Positions 17,488 through 26,794 of a stretch of 64,000 nucleotides of DNA are shown here, one piece after another. The notes under the pieces are model-generated. The model did no database searches and was not told the origin of the DNA. It worked only from the letters and a program-made list of their open reading frames with translations. The translations under genes were made by a program, and so were the position numbers. This DNA comes from Hyphomicrobiales bacterium (GTDB lineage Bacteria; Pseudomonadota; Alphaproteobacteria; Rhizobiales; Rhizobiaceae). Every line of letters starts with the position of its first letter. Position 1 is the stretch's first letter. Location of the stretch: positions 836,834 through 900,833 of the forward strand of contig UBWZ01000002.1 in assembly GCA_900469345.1 (NCBI GenBank), in the 5' to 3' direction.

Positions 17488-17647
17488 GGGGTCTCTCTTT
17501 CGCTTGGTCCCGACCGCGGCACACGCCGGCCGGTTCATGAGCCGGGGCGGGATCGGCCGCCAGCCGGGCATTTCCAGCCGATATAGAAAGAAATGGCGGT
17601 CGGCGCAAGGAGCGGCCGGCTTCGACCGCACTCGCGGGCCTGTCTTC

Positions 17648-17752
17648 TCAGCGGTCGGCGCCCCGGTTCATGTCGCGCACGACCCACTTGAAGAACCAGT
17701 AGATCACGAGGAAGAACATCATCAGAGGCAGCAGATTTTGGGCGGTGTCCAT
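17648..17752 (-). CDS. Small single-span membrane protein (34 aa)
   Basis: ATG at 17752, stop at 17650-17648. The product is [20 protein letters not shown] plus a short basic tail ([13 protein letters not shown]): one long aromatic transmembrane helix with a positive C-terminus. GGAAG lies eight to nine bases upstream. The amphipathic charge layout argues for a real membrane peptide. Function unknown. Confidence 0.5.
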   Translation of the reverse strand: MDTAQNLLPLMMFFLVIYWFFKWVVRDMNRGADR

Positions 17753-17860
17753 CGTGGTCTTCCAGCTTGCCTCCCGTGCCGGGCATAAAGTGATTCACCC
17801 TTATCTACAATATTGCATTCGAATTGACGAAATATCTAATAATATGCGGTCGACCCTGCT

Positions 17861-18982
17861 TCAGTTCTGCACCGCCGCATGGCGCAGCACTTCTGTCACC
17901 ACGGCGTCGTTCGCCGATGCCCCTGCTTCGGTGCGCACCCGCGGCAGGCTTGCGGGATACTGCCGCTGCACAAATTCGATGAGCTTCTCGCGGATCTCGC
18001 AGCGCAGGTCGAACACCCGCGGCGCGCTGGTGGCCGAGGCAAGGATCCGCACCTCCATCGTCGTCTCGCGGAAATCCGTCACCTGGACGGCCACCACCCG
18101 CTTGTCCCAAAGGGCCGAGCCGGCAGCGATCTCCTCCACCTTGTGGCGGATCGCGGGTATGGGCACGGAATAGTCGAGATAGATCATCACCGTGCCGATC
18201 AGCGACGCGCTCTCGCGGGTCCAGTTCTGGAACGGCTGCTCGATGAAATAGCTGAGCGGCAGGATCATCCGGCGCCAGTCCCACAGCTTCACCACTACGT
18301 AGGTGGAGGTGATTTCCTCCACATTCCCCCACTCGCCCTCGACGATCAGCGCATCGTCGATGCGGATCGGCTGGGTGATGGCAAGCTGGATACCGGCAAA
18401 CACGTTCTTCAGCACCGGCTGCAGCGCAAGGCCGAGCACGATACCCGCGACGCCCGCCGACGCCAGGAGGCTGACGCCGTACTGCTGGACCGCCGGAAAG
18501 GTCAGCAGCATGATGGCGATGGTCACGCCGATGATCAGCACATGGGCAATGCGCTCGAGGATGCGCGACTGGGTGACATGCGTGCGCGCCAGAAGGTTGT
18601 CTTCCGCATCGAGCTTGAACCGCCTCAGATAGACGGTCATCCAGATGTGCAGCGTTGTCCGCGCGCCCCAGCCGACCACAAGGATAAATCCCAGGAGCAG
18701 GACGTGACGGATCACGCTCGCCTGATCGGAGGTGAGCGGCGCAACCGACGCGCCGAACGACAGCGTCCAGGTCAGGATTGCAAGCCGGAGCGGCCGCCGG
18801 CCGCGGGAAACCAGGGAGCGCCAGAACAGGTCCCGCTTCTCCACGACCTTGGTAAAGAAGCGGAAGGCGGTCCGGTGAATGAGGAGGCCGATGAAGAAGG
18901 CGGCGGCCAAAACGCCGAGGCTGACCATCCAGGCTGGTAGCCAGGCCGTCTCGGCACGGAATTCGTCGATCAAGCGTGTCAT
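17861..18982 (-). CDS. MscS-family mechanosensitive channel
   Basis: A 373-residue inner-membrane protein. Four hydrophobic helices in the first ~200 residues precede the pore-lining segment GVSLLASAGVAGIVLGLALQ, with the Gly/Ala packing pattern of MscS TM3. The beta domain follows (QPIRIDDALIVEGEWGNVEEIT) and then a mixed C-terminal domain (residues ~280-373). Such channels open on membrane tension and release solutes during osmotic downshock. A stand-alone gene whose ATG is at 18982. Confidence 0.9.
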   Translation of the reverse strand: MTRLIDEFRAETAWLPAWMVSLGVLAAAFFIGLLIHRTAFRFFTKVVEKRDLFWRSLVSRGRRPLRLAILTWTLSFGASVAPLTSDQASVIRHVLLLGFILVVGWGARTTLHIWMTVYLRRFKLDAEDNLLARTHVTQSRILERIAHVLIIGVTIAIMLLTFPAVQQYGVSLLASAGVAGIVLGLALQPVLKNVFAGIQLAITQPIRIDDALIVEGEWGNVEEITSTYVVVKLWDWRRMILPLSYFIEQPFQNWTRESASLIGTVMIYLDYSVPIPAIRHKVEEIAAGSALWDKRVVAVQVTDFRETTMEVRILASATSAPRVFDLRCEIREKLIEFVQRQYPASLPRVRTEAGASANDAVVTEVLRHAAVQN

Positions 18983-19077
18983 GCTCCCTCAGTTAGGGTG
19001 CAGTGCAGCATATTAAACCCGGCCGCAAAAAATTCACGTTTTGGCGTTCTTCATGGCAGCCGAACGAGGGCGACTCA

Positions 19078-19503
19078 ATGACGGAGGATGAATTCGGACT
19101 GATGCGTTTTGTCGATGCGCAGGCGCCGGTCTATGACGACGTATTGGGGGAGTTGCGGAGCGGCCGCAAGCGCACCCACTGGATGTGGTATATTTTTCCG
19201 CAGGTTGCGGGCCTGGGTTTTTCCATCATGGCGCAGCGTTTCGCTATTTCGTCGCGCCGCGAGGCGGACGCCTATCTCGCACACCCGCTGCTTGGGACGC
19301 GCCTTGTGCAATGCACGCAGGCCATGCTCACTCACAACGGCAGTCCCGCACGCACCATCCTCGGTTCGCCGGACGACCAGAAGTTCAAAAGCTCCATGAC
19401 GCTGTTCGAGCTGGTCAGCGAAAAGGGCTCGCCTTTCGAGCGAGCCCTGGAGCATTTCTACGAAGGAGAGCGTGACGAGCGCACGCTCGCCATGCTGCGG
19501 TAG
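19078..19503 (+). CDS. DUF1810 family protein
   Basis: A 141-residue cytosolic protein. The family signature is clear: LMRFVDAQAPVYDDVLGELR, then GRKRTHWMWYIFPQVAGLG, and a conserved HPLLGTRL. The ATG at 19078 has GAGGG nine bases upstream; an upstream in-frame ATG at 19003 is not supported. The family is widespread and of unknown biochemical function. Its stop is 2 bp from the convergent Tim44-like gene. Confidence 0.85.
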   Translation: MTEDEFGLMRFVDAQAPVYDDVLGELRSGRKRTHWMWYIFPQVAGLGFSIMAQRFAISSRREADAYLAHPLLGTRLVQCTQAMLTHNGSPARTILGSPDDQKFKSSMTLFELVSEKGSPFERALEHFYEGERDERTLAMLR

Positions 19504-19505
19504 CG

Positions 19506-20543
19506 TCAGGCCGCAGACTGGATGGCCGAGACCTTCCAGTCGTTGGCAGGCTTGCGGACGAAGGTCCAGACCTCGACCGTCTCGCTCGCCTGGCTCGGAT
19601 CGCCGTCGGCAACCTTGCCGCTGTCGCGATCGCGCATGAAGTCGACGCTCGAGTAGCGCATCGCAACGGTCGCGAAATCCTGACCGTTTTCACGCCAGGC
19701 TTCCGAAAGGTCGCCCTGCAGCAGCTTGACGTCCTTCACCTCGTTCTTGACGCCCTTGGTGGCGTTCTCGCCCAGTTCCTCGGCCAGGTAGGACATGGCT
19801 TCCGGCGTCGTCAGCACGCGCAGCTTCGAATAATCCTCCGCCGCATACGCAGCCTGGACGTCCTTGAGCATCTTTTCGAACTGGTCGAAATCACGGTTCG
19901 TGATGCCGATCTCGTCCGTCTGCGGACCCGCCTGGCGGGGTGCAGGCTGCGAAGCGCCGCTGCCACCCATGCCCCCAAAGCCGCCAATCTTGGGGATCTG
20001 GAAGCCGCCCTGGTTGGGCTGGGACGAATTATAGGCGTTGGGCTGCGAACCCGGAGCGCCGTAGCCACCCGTCGGACCGGCCGCCTGCTGCTGACGGCGT
20101 CCGAAGAAGCGGAAGGCGAGCATGGCAAGACCGGCAATCAGCGCGATCTGGAAGAGCATGCCGAGGAAGCCGGCTGCACCTCCGAAGCCGCCGCCCATCA
20201 TCATGCCGAACAGGCCACCCAGGAACAGGCCGCCCAGGAGCCCGCCGCCGAGACCGCCGAACAGGCCGCGGCGAGGCTGCGCCGCCTGCTGGCCGAAGCC
20301 GGACTGGGGCGTGGTCGCGTTCTGCTGTGTATTGGGCGTCATCGACCGCTGGATGCCGTTGGTCGGACCGGGAGCCGTATTGGTGGTGGCGGGGGCCGAA
20401 TAGGTGCGCGTTCCACGGCTGCCGAAGCCGCCGAAGCCGCCGGCACGCCGGGCCTCTGCCATATCGACGGCGGTCAGGGAAACCGCCATGCCGAGAGCCA
20501 GCACCGCAAACAGTTTCTGATAACGCCGAAGCTTGGATAACAT
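19506..20543 (-). CDS. Tim44-like domain protein, membrane-anchored
   Basis: A 345-residue protein starting at ATG 20543 behind AGAGGAGAAG. It has a signal or anchor segment (residues 8-32), then a long Gly/Gln/Pro-rich low-complexity region, a second glycine-rich hydrophobic stretch (LFGGLGGGLLGGLFLGGLFG to FLGMLFQIALIAGLAMLAF), and a C-terminal Tim44/TimA domain (residues ~215-345: DFDQFEKMLKDVQAAYAAEDY...WTFVRK). Bacterial Tim44 proteins are envelope-associated with no settled role. A perfect EcfG-type promoter lies about 105 nt upstream. Convergent with the DUF1810 gene. Confidence 0.8.
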   Translation of the reverse strand: MLSKLRRYQKLFAVLALGMAVSLTAVDMAEARRAGGFGGFGSRGTRTYSAPATTNTAPGPTNGIQRSMTPNTQQNATTPQSGFGQQAAQPRRGLFGGLGGGLLGGLFLGGLFGMMMGGGFGGAAGFLGMLFQIALIAGLAMLAFRFFGRRQQQAAGPTGGYGAPGSQPNAYNSSQPNQGGFQIPKIGGFGGMGGSGASQPAPRQAGPQTDEIGITNRDFDQFEKMLKDVQAAYAAEDYSKLRVLTTPEAMSYLAEELGENATKGVKNEVKDVKLLQGDLSEAWRENGQDFATVAMRYSSVDFMRDRDSGKVADGDPSQASETVEVWTFVRKPANDWKVSAIQSAA

Positions 20544-20647
20544 GGTCTTCTCCTCTAGGCCGCAATCGGGCGGCACCCCGTCTATATAGAAATAGGCTCC
20601 CCGATATTTTAGGGGTACTGCAACAATTCCCGCACAAGTAGATATCC

Positions 20648-20672
20648 AACGGCAAAATCCGGATCAAGTTCC
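20648..20672 (-). promoter_or_regulatory. EcfG-type promoter upstream of Tim44-like gene
   Basis: On the minus strand GGAAC (20672-20668), 16 nt, CGTT (20651-20648), an exact consensus match. The start codon at 20543 is about 105 nt downstream, leaving a long leader. Confidence 0.6.
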
Positions 20673-20740
20673 GCATCTGCAACCTACGGAAAAGTGACCG
20701 TGGGCGAGACGGGTCATGCAGCGACACCCGCAGGAACGAA

Positions 20741-20770
20741 AAAGGCCCGGCGTGTGAGCGCCGGGCCTTT
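20741..20770 (-). terminator. Intrinsic terminator after serA
   Basis: Perfect 12-bp GC-rich stem (20741-20752 with 20759-20770), loop TGTGAG, T-run on the minus-strand side (TTTTTC) and on the plus side. It lies 63 bp past the serA stop and could act in both directions. Confidence 0.85.
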
Positions 20771-20833
20771 TCTCTGTCCGTGATTCTGCGGAGGTGCCAT
20801 GCCGGCCCCGGGGACCGGGCGGCGGTCCGTGCC

Positions 20834-22429
20834 TTAGTCGATGTTGAAGGTCAGCGGCCTTGCCTGCTTGATCGCCGGGTTGGCGGTGAGCTGGTCGAGC
20901 ACCGCCTGGTCGACACGGCCATCGACATAGAGCAGAGCAATGGCGTCGCCGTTCTCCTTCTCGCGGCCGAGCTGGAAGTTGGCGATGTTGACGCCGGCAT
21001 TGCCGAGCGTGGTCCCCATGAAGCCGATCATCCCGGGAACGTCGGTGTTCGAAATATAGATCATGTCGGCGCCGACATCGGCATCCATGTTGATCCCCTT
21101 GATCTGGATGAAGCGCGGCTTGCCGTCCGAGAAGACTGTGCCGGCAACCGAGCGGCTCTGCTTGTCGGTGGTCACCGTCAGCCGGATGTAGCCGTCATAG
21201 ACGCCGGTCTTGTCGCGCTTGACCTCGGACAGGACGATGCCCTTTTCTTTGATCATGATCGGCGCGGACACCATGTTGACGTCGGCCACCTGGTTGCGGA
21301 TAAGGCCGGCCAGCAGCGCAGACGTCAGCGCCTTGGTGTTCATCCCGGCGGTCACGCCGTCGTAGAGGATTTCGATTTCCTTGATCGGCGCATCCGTCAC
21401 CTGGCCGGCAAACGATCCGAGCACGTCGGCAAGCCGGATAAACGGCCTCAGGATCGGTGCTTCTTCCGCCGTGATCGATGGCATGTTGATGGCGTTGGAA
21501 ACAGCGCCCTTGACCAGATAGTCCGACATCTGCTCGGCAACCTGCAGGGCAACGTTCTCCTGCGCTTCCGTGGTGGATGCGCCCAGATGCGGCGTGCAGA
21601 CGACGTTCGGCAGGCCGAACAGCGGGCTTTCGGTGGCAGGCTCTACCTCGAACACGTCGAAGCCGGCACCGGCGACATGGCCGGACCGGATGGCGTCGGC
21701 GAGCGCTGCCTCATCGACCAGGCCGCCGCGGGCACAGTTGATGATGCGCACGCCCGGCTTCGTCTTGGCGAGGTTTTCGCGGCCGAGGATGCCGCGCGTC
21801 TTGTCGGTCATCGGCACGTGCAGCGTGATGAAATCGGCCTTGGCCAGCAGCTCGTCGAGCTCGACCTTAGTGACACCCATTTCCTGGGCCCGTTCGACCG
21901 ACAGGAAGGGATCATAGGCGAGCACATGCATGCCGAGACCGATCGCCTTTTTGCAGACGATGCCGCCGATATTGCCGGCGCCGATGACGCCGAGCATTTT
22001 GCCGGTGATTTCGACGCCCATGAACTTGGACTTTTCCCACTTGCCGGCCTGGGTCGAGGCATCCGCCTGGGGCAACTGGCGAGCCACAGCGAACATCAAG
22101 GCGATGGCGTGCTCGGCCGTGGTGATGGAATTGCCGAACGGCGTGTTCATCACGATGATGCCGCGCCGCGATGCCGCCGGGATGTCGACGTTGTCGACGC
22201 CGATGCCGGCCCGGCCGATGACCTTGAGGTTGGTCGCCGCCGCGATCAGCTTTTCGGTCGCCTTGGTGGCGGAACGGATGGCGAGGCCATCATAGTTGCC
22301 GATGATCTCGGCAAGCTTGTCCTTGTCCTTGCCGAGCTTCGGCTGGAAATCGACTTCGACGCCACGATCCCGGAAGATCTGGACGGCGGTTTCGGAGAGT
22401 TCATCGGATACGAGTACGCGAGGTGCCAT
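20834..22429 (-). CDS. serA: D-3-phosphoglycerate dehydrogenase
   Basis: A 531-residue enzyme oxidising 3-phosphoglycerate to phosphohydroxypyruvate, the first step of serine synthesis. NAD-binding motif is VIGAGNIGG; the substrate and catalytic Arg/Glu/His regions are in NCARGGLVDE, GFDVFEVEP and CTPHLGAST. The length and the extra domain before the C-terminal ACT domain (GMIGFMGTTLGNAGVNIANF) place it in the long form with an allosteric intervening domain. It is second in a serC-serA operon, 82 bp after serC, and is followed by a strong terminator. Confidence 0.96.
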   Translation of the reverse strand: MAPRVLVSDELSETAVQIFRDRGVEVDFQPKLGKDKDKLAEIIGNYDGLAIRSATKATEKLIAAATNLKVIGRAGIGVDNVDIPAASRRGIIVMNTPFGNSITTAEHAIALMFAVARQLPQADASTQAGKWEKSKFMGVEITGKMLGVIGAGNIGGIVCKKAIGLGMHVLAYDPFLSVERAQEMGVTKVELDELLAKADFITLHVPMTDKTRGILGRENLAKTKPGVRIINCARGGLVDEAALADAIRSGHVAGAGFDVFEVEPATESPLFGLPNVVCTPHLGASTTEAQENVALQVAEQMSDYLVKGAVSNAINMPSITAEEAPILRPFIRLADVLGSFAGQVTDAPIKEIEILYDGVTAGMNTKALTSALLAGLIRNQVADVNMVSAPIMIKEKGIVLSEVKRDKTGVYDGYIRLTVTTDKQSRSVAGTVFSDGKPRFIQIKGINMDADVGADMIYISNTDVPGMIGFMGTTLGNAGVNIANFQLGREKENGDAIALLYVDGRVDQAVLDQLTANPAIKQARPLTFNID

Positions 22430-22511
22430 GCTGATGGGCTCCTAGAGAAGAGGATAATGCTGAATGAGACTGTGGCGGCTCCGCTTTGCGGCGGAGCCGA
22501 TATCGAACCGG

Positions 22512-23693
22512 CTAGGCGGCAGCCTTGGCGAGCGCGGCCTTCTGCGTCTGGAATGCGTAATCGAGCCACGGCATCAGGGCCTTCATGTCGGCCTCGTCGA
22601 TGGTTGCACCTGCCCAGATACGCAGCCCCGAAGGGGCGTCGCGGTAGGCACCGATATCGAAGGCGACGCCTTCGTTTTCGAGGATGGCGACGACGCCCTT
22701 GGCAAACGCAGCCTGAGCGTCGTCGTCGAGGGCAGCCACGGCGGGATCGACGATCTTCAGGCAGACGGAGGTGTTGGAGCGCGTCGAAGGCTCGACCGCC
22801 AGGTTGGCGATCCAGCTGTTGCTGTCGCAGAAGTCGAAGATGACCTTGGCATTGGCGTCGGCACGTGCGGTCAGTGCGTTGAGGCCGCCGAGCGACTTTG
22901 CCCAGGTCAGCGCATCGATATAGTCCTCGACGCAGAGCATCGACGGGGTGTTGATCGTTTCGCCGGTGAAGATGCCTTCGATCAGTTTGCCGCCGGAGGT
23001 CATGCGGAAGATCTTCGGCAGCGGCCAGGCCGGCACGTAGGTGGTCAGCCGCTCGACGGCGCGGGGGCTGAGGATGATCACGCCGTGAGCGCCCTCGCCG
23101 CCCAGAACCTTCTGCCAGGAGAACGTGACAACGTCGAGCTTGGAGAAATCCATCTCCTGCGCAAACGCTGCCGACGTGGCGTCACAGATCGTCAGGCCCT
23201 TGCGGTCGGCCGGAATGAAATCGGCATTGGGAACGCGAACGCCCGAGGTGGTGCCGTTCCAGGTGAAAACCACGTCACGGTCGAAATCGACCGTTGAAAG
23301 GTCAGGCAGGACTCCGTACGGCGCGTCGATCTTGCGCACGTCCTTGAGCTTCAGCTGCTTGACGACGTCCGTCACCCAGCCGGCACCGAAGCTCTCCCAG
23401 GACAGCATGTCCACGCCGCGCTCGCCGAGCAGCGACCACATCGCCATTTCCACCGCGCCGGTGTCGGAGGCGGGAACGATGCCGATGCGGTAGTCCGCCG
23501 GCACCTGAAGAATTTCACGGGTAAGATCGATGGCCTGCTTCAGCTTCCCCTTGCCGACCTTGGCGCGGTGCGAACGACCGAGCGGAGCATCGGAGAGAGC
23601 GTCGAGCGACCAACCGGGGCGCTTCGAGCAAGGGCCAGAAGAAAAATGGGTGTTGTGCGGACGCAAGTCCGGCTTCGCGGCGGCGTTGGCCAT
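22512..23693 (-). CDS. serC: Phosphoserine aminotransferase
   Basis: A 393-residue PLP enzyme converting phosphohydroxypyruvate to phosphoserine with glutamate; it also serves pyridoxal synthesis. The N-terminal [17 protein letters not shown] and the PLP-lysine motif [13 protein letters not shown] identify the alphaproteobacterial branch. I set the start at ATG 23693 ([10 protein letters not shown]), with GGAAGGG ten bases upstream; the frame extends to 24008 but those codons cover the leader RNA. First gene of the serC-serA operon. Confidence 0.95.
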   Translation of the reverse strand: MANAAAKPDLRPHNTHFSSGPCSKRPGWSLDALSDAPLGRSHRAKVGKGKLKQAIDLTREILQVPADYRIGIVPASDTGAVEMAMWSLLGERGVDMLSWESFGAGWVTDVVKQLKLKDVRKIDAPYGVLPDLSTVDFDRDVVFTWNGTTSGVRVPNADFIPADRKGLTICDATSAAFAQEMDFSKLDVVTFSWQKVLGGEGAHGVIILSPRAVERLTTYVPAWPLPKIFRMTSGGKLIEGIFTGETINTPSMLCVEDYIDALTWAKSLGGLNALTARADANAKVIFDFCDSNSWIANLAVEPSTRSNTSVCLKIVDPAVAALDDDAQAAFAKGVVAILENEGVAFDIGAYRDAPSGLRIWAGATIDEADMKALMPWLDYAFQTQKAALAKAAA

Positions 23694-23765
23694 ATCTATA
23701 CCCTTCCAGGTAATTAGCCTCTCGTTGGGGAGAGGTGTCCCGCCGTCGTGGGTAATCTCCTTCGC
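23694..23765 (-). ncRNA. serC leader RNA motif (alphaproteobacterial)
   Basis: The leader of serC-serA holds a hairpin with 6-bp stem CCTCTC/GAGAGG (complement of 23718-23735) and a short upstream helix, ending just before the ribosome site. A conserved structure at this place, the serC motif, was described in alphaproteobacteria as a cis-regulatory RNA in front of serC-serA. I assign it from position and structure, not from an alignment. The ligand is not known to me. Confidence 0.6.
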
Positions 23766-23821
23766 TTTTTCCGTCAAGCAGAATGTCGCGATCCGCACAT
23801 TTTCTGCCGCCGCAAACGCAA

Positions 23822-23848
23822 ACCGCCCGGTCTTTGAGACCGGGCGGT
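23822..23848 (-). terminator. Intrinsic terminator after outer-membrane protein
   Basis: Stem 23822-23833 with 23837-23848 (12 bp), tight 3-nt loop, followed on the minus strand by TTTGCGTTTGC. It lies 33 bp past the outer-membrane protein stop. Confidence 0.7.
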
Positions 23849-23880
23849 TATAGACTGAGAGCTGCCTGTGGCAGGCGCCG

Positions 23881-24705
23881 TTACTTGTAGACGATCGGCT
23901 CCGGAGCCGGCTCGTAGGGTGCCGGGGTGTCGCAGCCGCTGAACATGTAGCGGGCGCCGATCCGGGCTTCGTGAGAATCGAACCCCTTGTCGCGGCCCGG
24001 GCCGCCATTGTCGGCGTAGCCGAACATGTCGCCGCCGACGATATGGCGGTAACGGTAGCCGATATCGGCCTTCAGGTTGCAGGTGACGTCGATCGAGGCG
24101 CCGGCCATCAGCGCATAGGTCAGGCGCCACTTGCCTTCGCCGCCATGCTCGGTCGTGTAGCAGCCGGGTGCCGACGGATCGTCGCAGATCGTGTTGCGCA
24201 GCTTGCTCCACTGAACATAGGAACCGCCGATGCCGGCGCCGACGTAAGGTGTGAAGTAGCCGTAGGTGCCGAGATCCACATAGGCGTTGGCCAGCAGCGA
24301 ATAGGCATGCATGTTGGCACGGTCGTCCGAAGTACAGGTGAAGCCCGAGCAGGTGCCCGTCGTCGAGCCCTTGAAGTCGGACTTGCTGAGGTAGTCGAAG
24401 GTCACGTCGGTGCGCAGATAGTTGTTGATCTGGTAACCGATACCGCCGCCGACGATGGCGCTGTCCTTGATCGAGGTATGATCGAAATCGACCTCGTTGG
24501 AATTCGAGCCCTGAAAGTACTTGGCGCCGCGGATGTGGTTGAAGGAATAGCCGACGTCACCGCGAAGGTACCAGCCGGACGCCTCCTGTACGGTGACTTC
24601 CGGAGCGTCCTGGAGCGGCTCCGGCTGAGGTTGATAGAGGTCCGCGGAACTGGCCGCGTTGACCGTCAGCAGCAGCGCGAAGACGCTGGCCAAGCACTTG
24701 TTCAT
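23881..24705 (-). CDS. Outer-membrane beta-barrel protein (Omp25/Omp31-like)
   Basis: A 274-residue protein with a signal peptide ([21 protein letters not shown]) and repeated amphipathic strands ending in aromatic residues, typical of small rhizobial barrel proteins: [49 protein letters not shown] and ARIGARYMF. Four to six cysteines are present, unusual for an Omp; a Pro/Glu end ([12 protein letters not shown]) lacks the canonical C-terminal Phe. Probably a surface-structure protein. A CtrA-type box lies about 87 bp upstream. Confidence 0.8.
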   Translation of the reverse strand: MNKCLASVFALLLTVNAASSADLYQPQPEPLQDAPEVTVQEASGWYLRGDVGYSFNHIRGAKYFQGSNSNEVDFDHTSIKDSAIVGGGIGYQINNYLRTDVTFDYLSKSDFKGSTTGTCSGFTCTSDDRANMHAYSLLANAYVDLGTYGYFTPYVGAGIGGSYVQWSKLRNTICDDPSAPGCYTTEHGGEGKWRLTYALMAGASIDVTCNLKADIGYRYRHIVGGDMFGYADNGGPGRDKGFDSHEARIGARYMFSGCDTPAPYEPAPEPIVYK

Positions 24706-24791
24706 GGGTTCATCTCCAAAGCTTCAGATCGTGTATGGCAGGCACGACGCGCAGCCACTCCTGTCTTGTCCTGGATGATGAATGATAAAAG

Positions 24792-24806
24792 TTAAGTCCC
24801 GCTTAA
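24792..24806. promoter_or_regulatory. CtrA-type box TTAA-N7-TTAA
   Basis: TTAA (24792-24795), GTCCCGC, TTAAC (24803-24807): an exact CtrA consensus in a 19-bp palindrome (24790-24808). It lies between the divergent outer-membrane protein gene (starts 24705) and GH15 gene (starts 24926). CtrA is known to control outer-membrane genes in alphaproteobacteria, so the former is the likelier target. Confidence 0.5.
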
Positions 24807-24925
24807 CTATGCCTGTTTACCAAACGGCTTTGCTGAAGAAGTGCGTGCCATTGATCCGAAGCTCATCTCCGGTTGACCCTTTCGTGACGAAACATAGGCG
24901 ACCGGCCAGCGTTGAATGCGGACCG

Positions 24926-26779
24926 ATGAAAAGGAAGCACGCATTGATCTCCACAAAGGATGACGTAACCCTCAGCGCAGCCGCAACGGCCGCCGTCCCG
25001 CGCCCCATCTCGGACCATGGCGCCATCGGCAATCTCCGCACCCTGGCGCTGGTGGCAAGGGACGGCACGATCGACTTCCTGTGCTGGCCAAACCTCGACA
25101 GTCCGAGCATCTTTGCCGCACTGCTCGACGCGGAAAAAGGCGGTGCCTTCGAAATTTCGCCGCAGATTCCGGATGCCCGCCGCCTGCAGCTCTACATTCC
25201 GGAAAGCAACGTGCTGACCACCCGCTGGCTCGGGCGAGGCCAGAGCGCCCAGATCACCGACCTCATGCCCCTGCCCGACGCGGCGGGTGGCAGCCTGTCT
25301 CTGGTCCGACGGATCGAGGTGACCAGCGGCGAAGTTGCGTTCTCGCTGCGCTGCTGGCCGCGTTTCGACTATGCCCGCACCACGCCCAAGCTGACTGTCG
25401 GCGACGGTGAAGTCGTGTTTGAGGCCGGTGGCCTCACCCTGCGCCTCGCCGCCTCGCTGCAATTCATGGAGGACGGGGACGGCGTGGCCGCGACCTTCAC
25501 GTTGAGCGCCGGCGACCGGATGGACGTCATCCTCGATGGCAACGAGGGCGACGTCCCGGACAGCGACGCCGTCACGGATCTCATCCATGCAACCACCGAC
25601 TACTGGCAGGCCTGGGCCCGCAAATCGACCTACCGCGGCCGTTGGCGCAGCGCCGTCACCCGGTCGGCCCTGGCCCTGAAGCTGCTCACCTCGCAGGAAT
25701 ATGGCTCGATTGCCGCGGCTGGCACCTTTGGCCTGCCGGAAGCCCCGGGCGGTGAGCGAAACTGGGATTACCGCGCCACATGGATCCGCGACGCCTCCTT
25801 CACCATCTATGCGCTGATGCGGCTCGGCTACCAGGACGAGGCGAACGCCTTCAGCCACTGGCTGACCGACCGGACCGAGCGCTCGGACGACGGACGCATG
25901 CACATCATGTACGGGCTGGACGGTCGCCGTACGCCCAACGAGACCAACCTGCCCCATCTGTCGGGCTATGGCGGCGCAACACCGGTGCGCATCGGCAACG
26001 ATGCAACCGGCCAGGTACAGCTCGACATCTACGGCGAGCTTCTCGATTCCGTCTACATCAGCAACAAGTACGGCGAGGCCATCTCGCATCGCAACTGGAG
26101 CGGTGTGCGCGAGGTGGTCGACCGGGTCTGCGACATCTGGAATGAACCGGATGCCGGCATCTGGGAAATGCGCAGCGAGCCGACCCACCAGCTGCATTCC
26201 CGGCTGATGTGCTGGGTCGCGGTCGACCGCGCCATCCGGCTGGCTCAGAAGCGTTCGCTCGCCGCGCCCTTCGGCCGCTGGGTCGAGACCCGCAACGCCA
26301 TCAACGAGGACATCTGGCAGAACTTCTGGAACGATGAGCTCGGGCGGTTTGCCCACACCAGGGGTGGCGACGACCTCGACGCCTCCATGCTGATGATGCC
26401 CTTGGTCCGCTTCATCAGCGCCACGGATCCCGCCTGGCTGTCGACGCTCGAAGCCATCGGCGAAGAACTGGCGGAAGACTGCCTGGTGATGCGCTACCGG
26501 CGCGACGACGGCCTCGACGGGGACGAAGGCTTCTTCGCCGCCTGCTCCTTCTGGTATGTGGAGTGCCTAGCCCGCGCCGGACGCCTCGATGAAGCGAGCA
26601 TTCGCATGGAAAAGCTTCTGCTGTTCGGCAATCACCTGCAGCTCTACGCGGAGGAATTCGATTCGAGAGGTGAATTTCTTGGCAACTTCCCGCAGGCCTT
26701 CACCCATCTCGCCCTGATCAGCGCCGCCTTCTACCTGGACGGCGCCCTCGACGGCAGGTTCAGCCAGTGGCGCCCCTGA
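24926..26779 (+). CDS. Glycoside hydrolase family 15 protein
   Basis: A 617-residue cytosolic enzyme with the two-domain GH15 layout: an N-terminal beta domain (residues ~30-240, NLRTLALVARDGTIDFLCWP) and an (alpha/alpha)6 barrel. Motifs present are NWDYRATWIRDASF, the catalytic base region DGDEGFFAACSFW and the C-terminal GNFPQAFTHLALI. Family members are glucoamylases or trehalases; bacterial members of this length are often trehalase-like, but the substrate cannot be told from sequence. The frame opens at 24782, but the family N-terminus supports a start near 24926. Confidence 0.88.
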   Translation: MKRKHALISTKDDVTLSAAATAAVPRPISDHGAIGNLRTLALVARDGTIDFLCWPNLDSPSIFAALLDAEKGGAFEISPQIPDARRLQLYIPESNVLTTRWLGRGQSAQITDLMPLPDAAGGSLSLVRRIEVTSGEVAFSLRCWPRFDYARTTPKLTVGDGEVVFEAGGLTLRLAASLQFMEDGDGVAATFTLSAGDRMDVILDGNEGDVPDSDAVTDLIHATTDYWQAWARKSTYRGRWRSAVTRSALALKLLTSQEYGSIAAAGTFGLPEAPGGERNWDYRATWIRDASFTIYALMRLGYQDEANAFSHWLTDRTERSDDGRMHIMYGLDGRRTPNETNLPHLSGYGGATPVRIGNDATGQVQLDIYGELLDSVYISNKYGEAISHRNWSGVREVVDRVCDIWNEPDAGIWEMRSEPTHQLHSRLMCWVAVDRAIRLAQKRSLAAPFGRWVETRNAINEDIWQNFWNDELGRFAHTRGGDDLDASMLMMPLVRFISATDPAWLSTLEAIGEELAEDCLVMRYRRDDGLDGDEGFFAACSFWYVECLARAGRLDEASIRMEKLLLFGNHLQLYAEEFDSRGEFLGNFPQAFTHLALISAAFYLDGALDGRFSQWRP

Positions 26780-26794
26780 TCGGCGGGATGCCGC

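Noticed and set aside
20780..22843. A 687-codon rightward open frame over serA
   Set aside because: It is antisense to serA, whose catalytic motifs and length are certain. High GC keeps the opposite strand open; no ribosome site or family.
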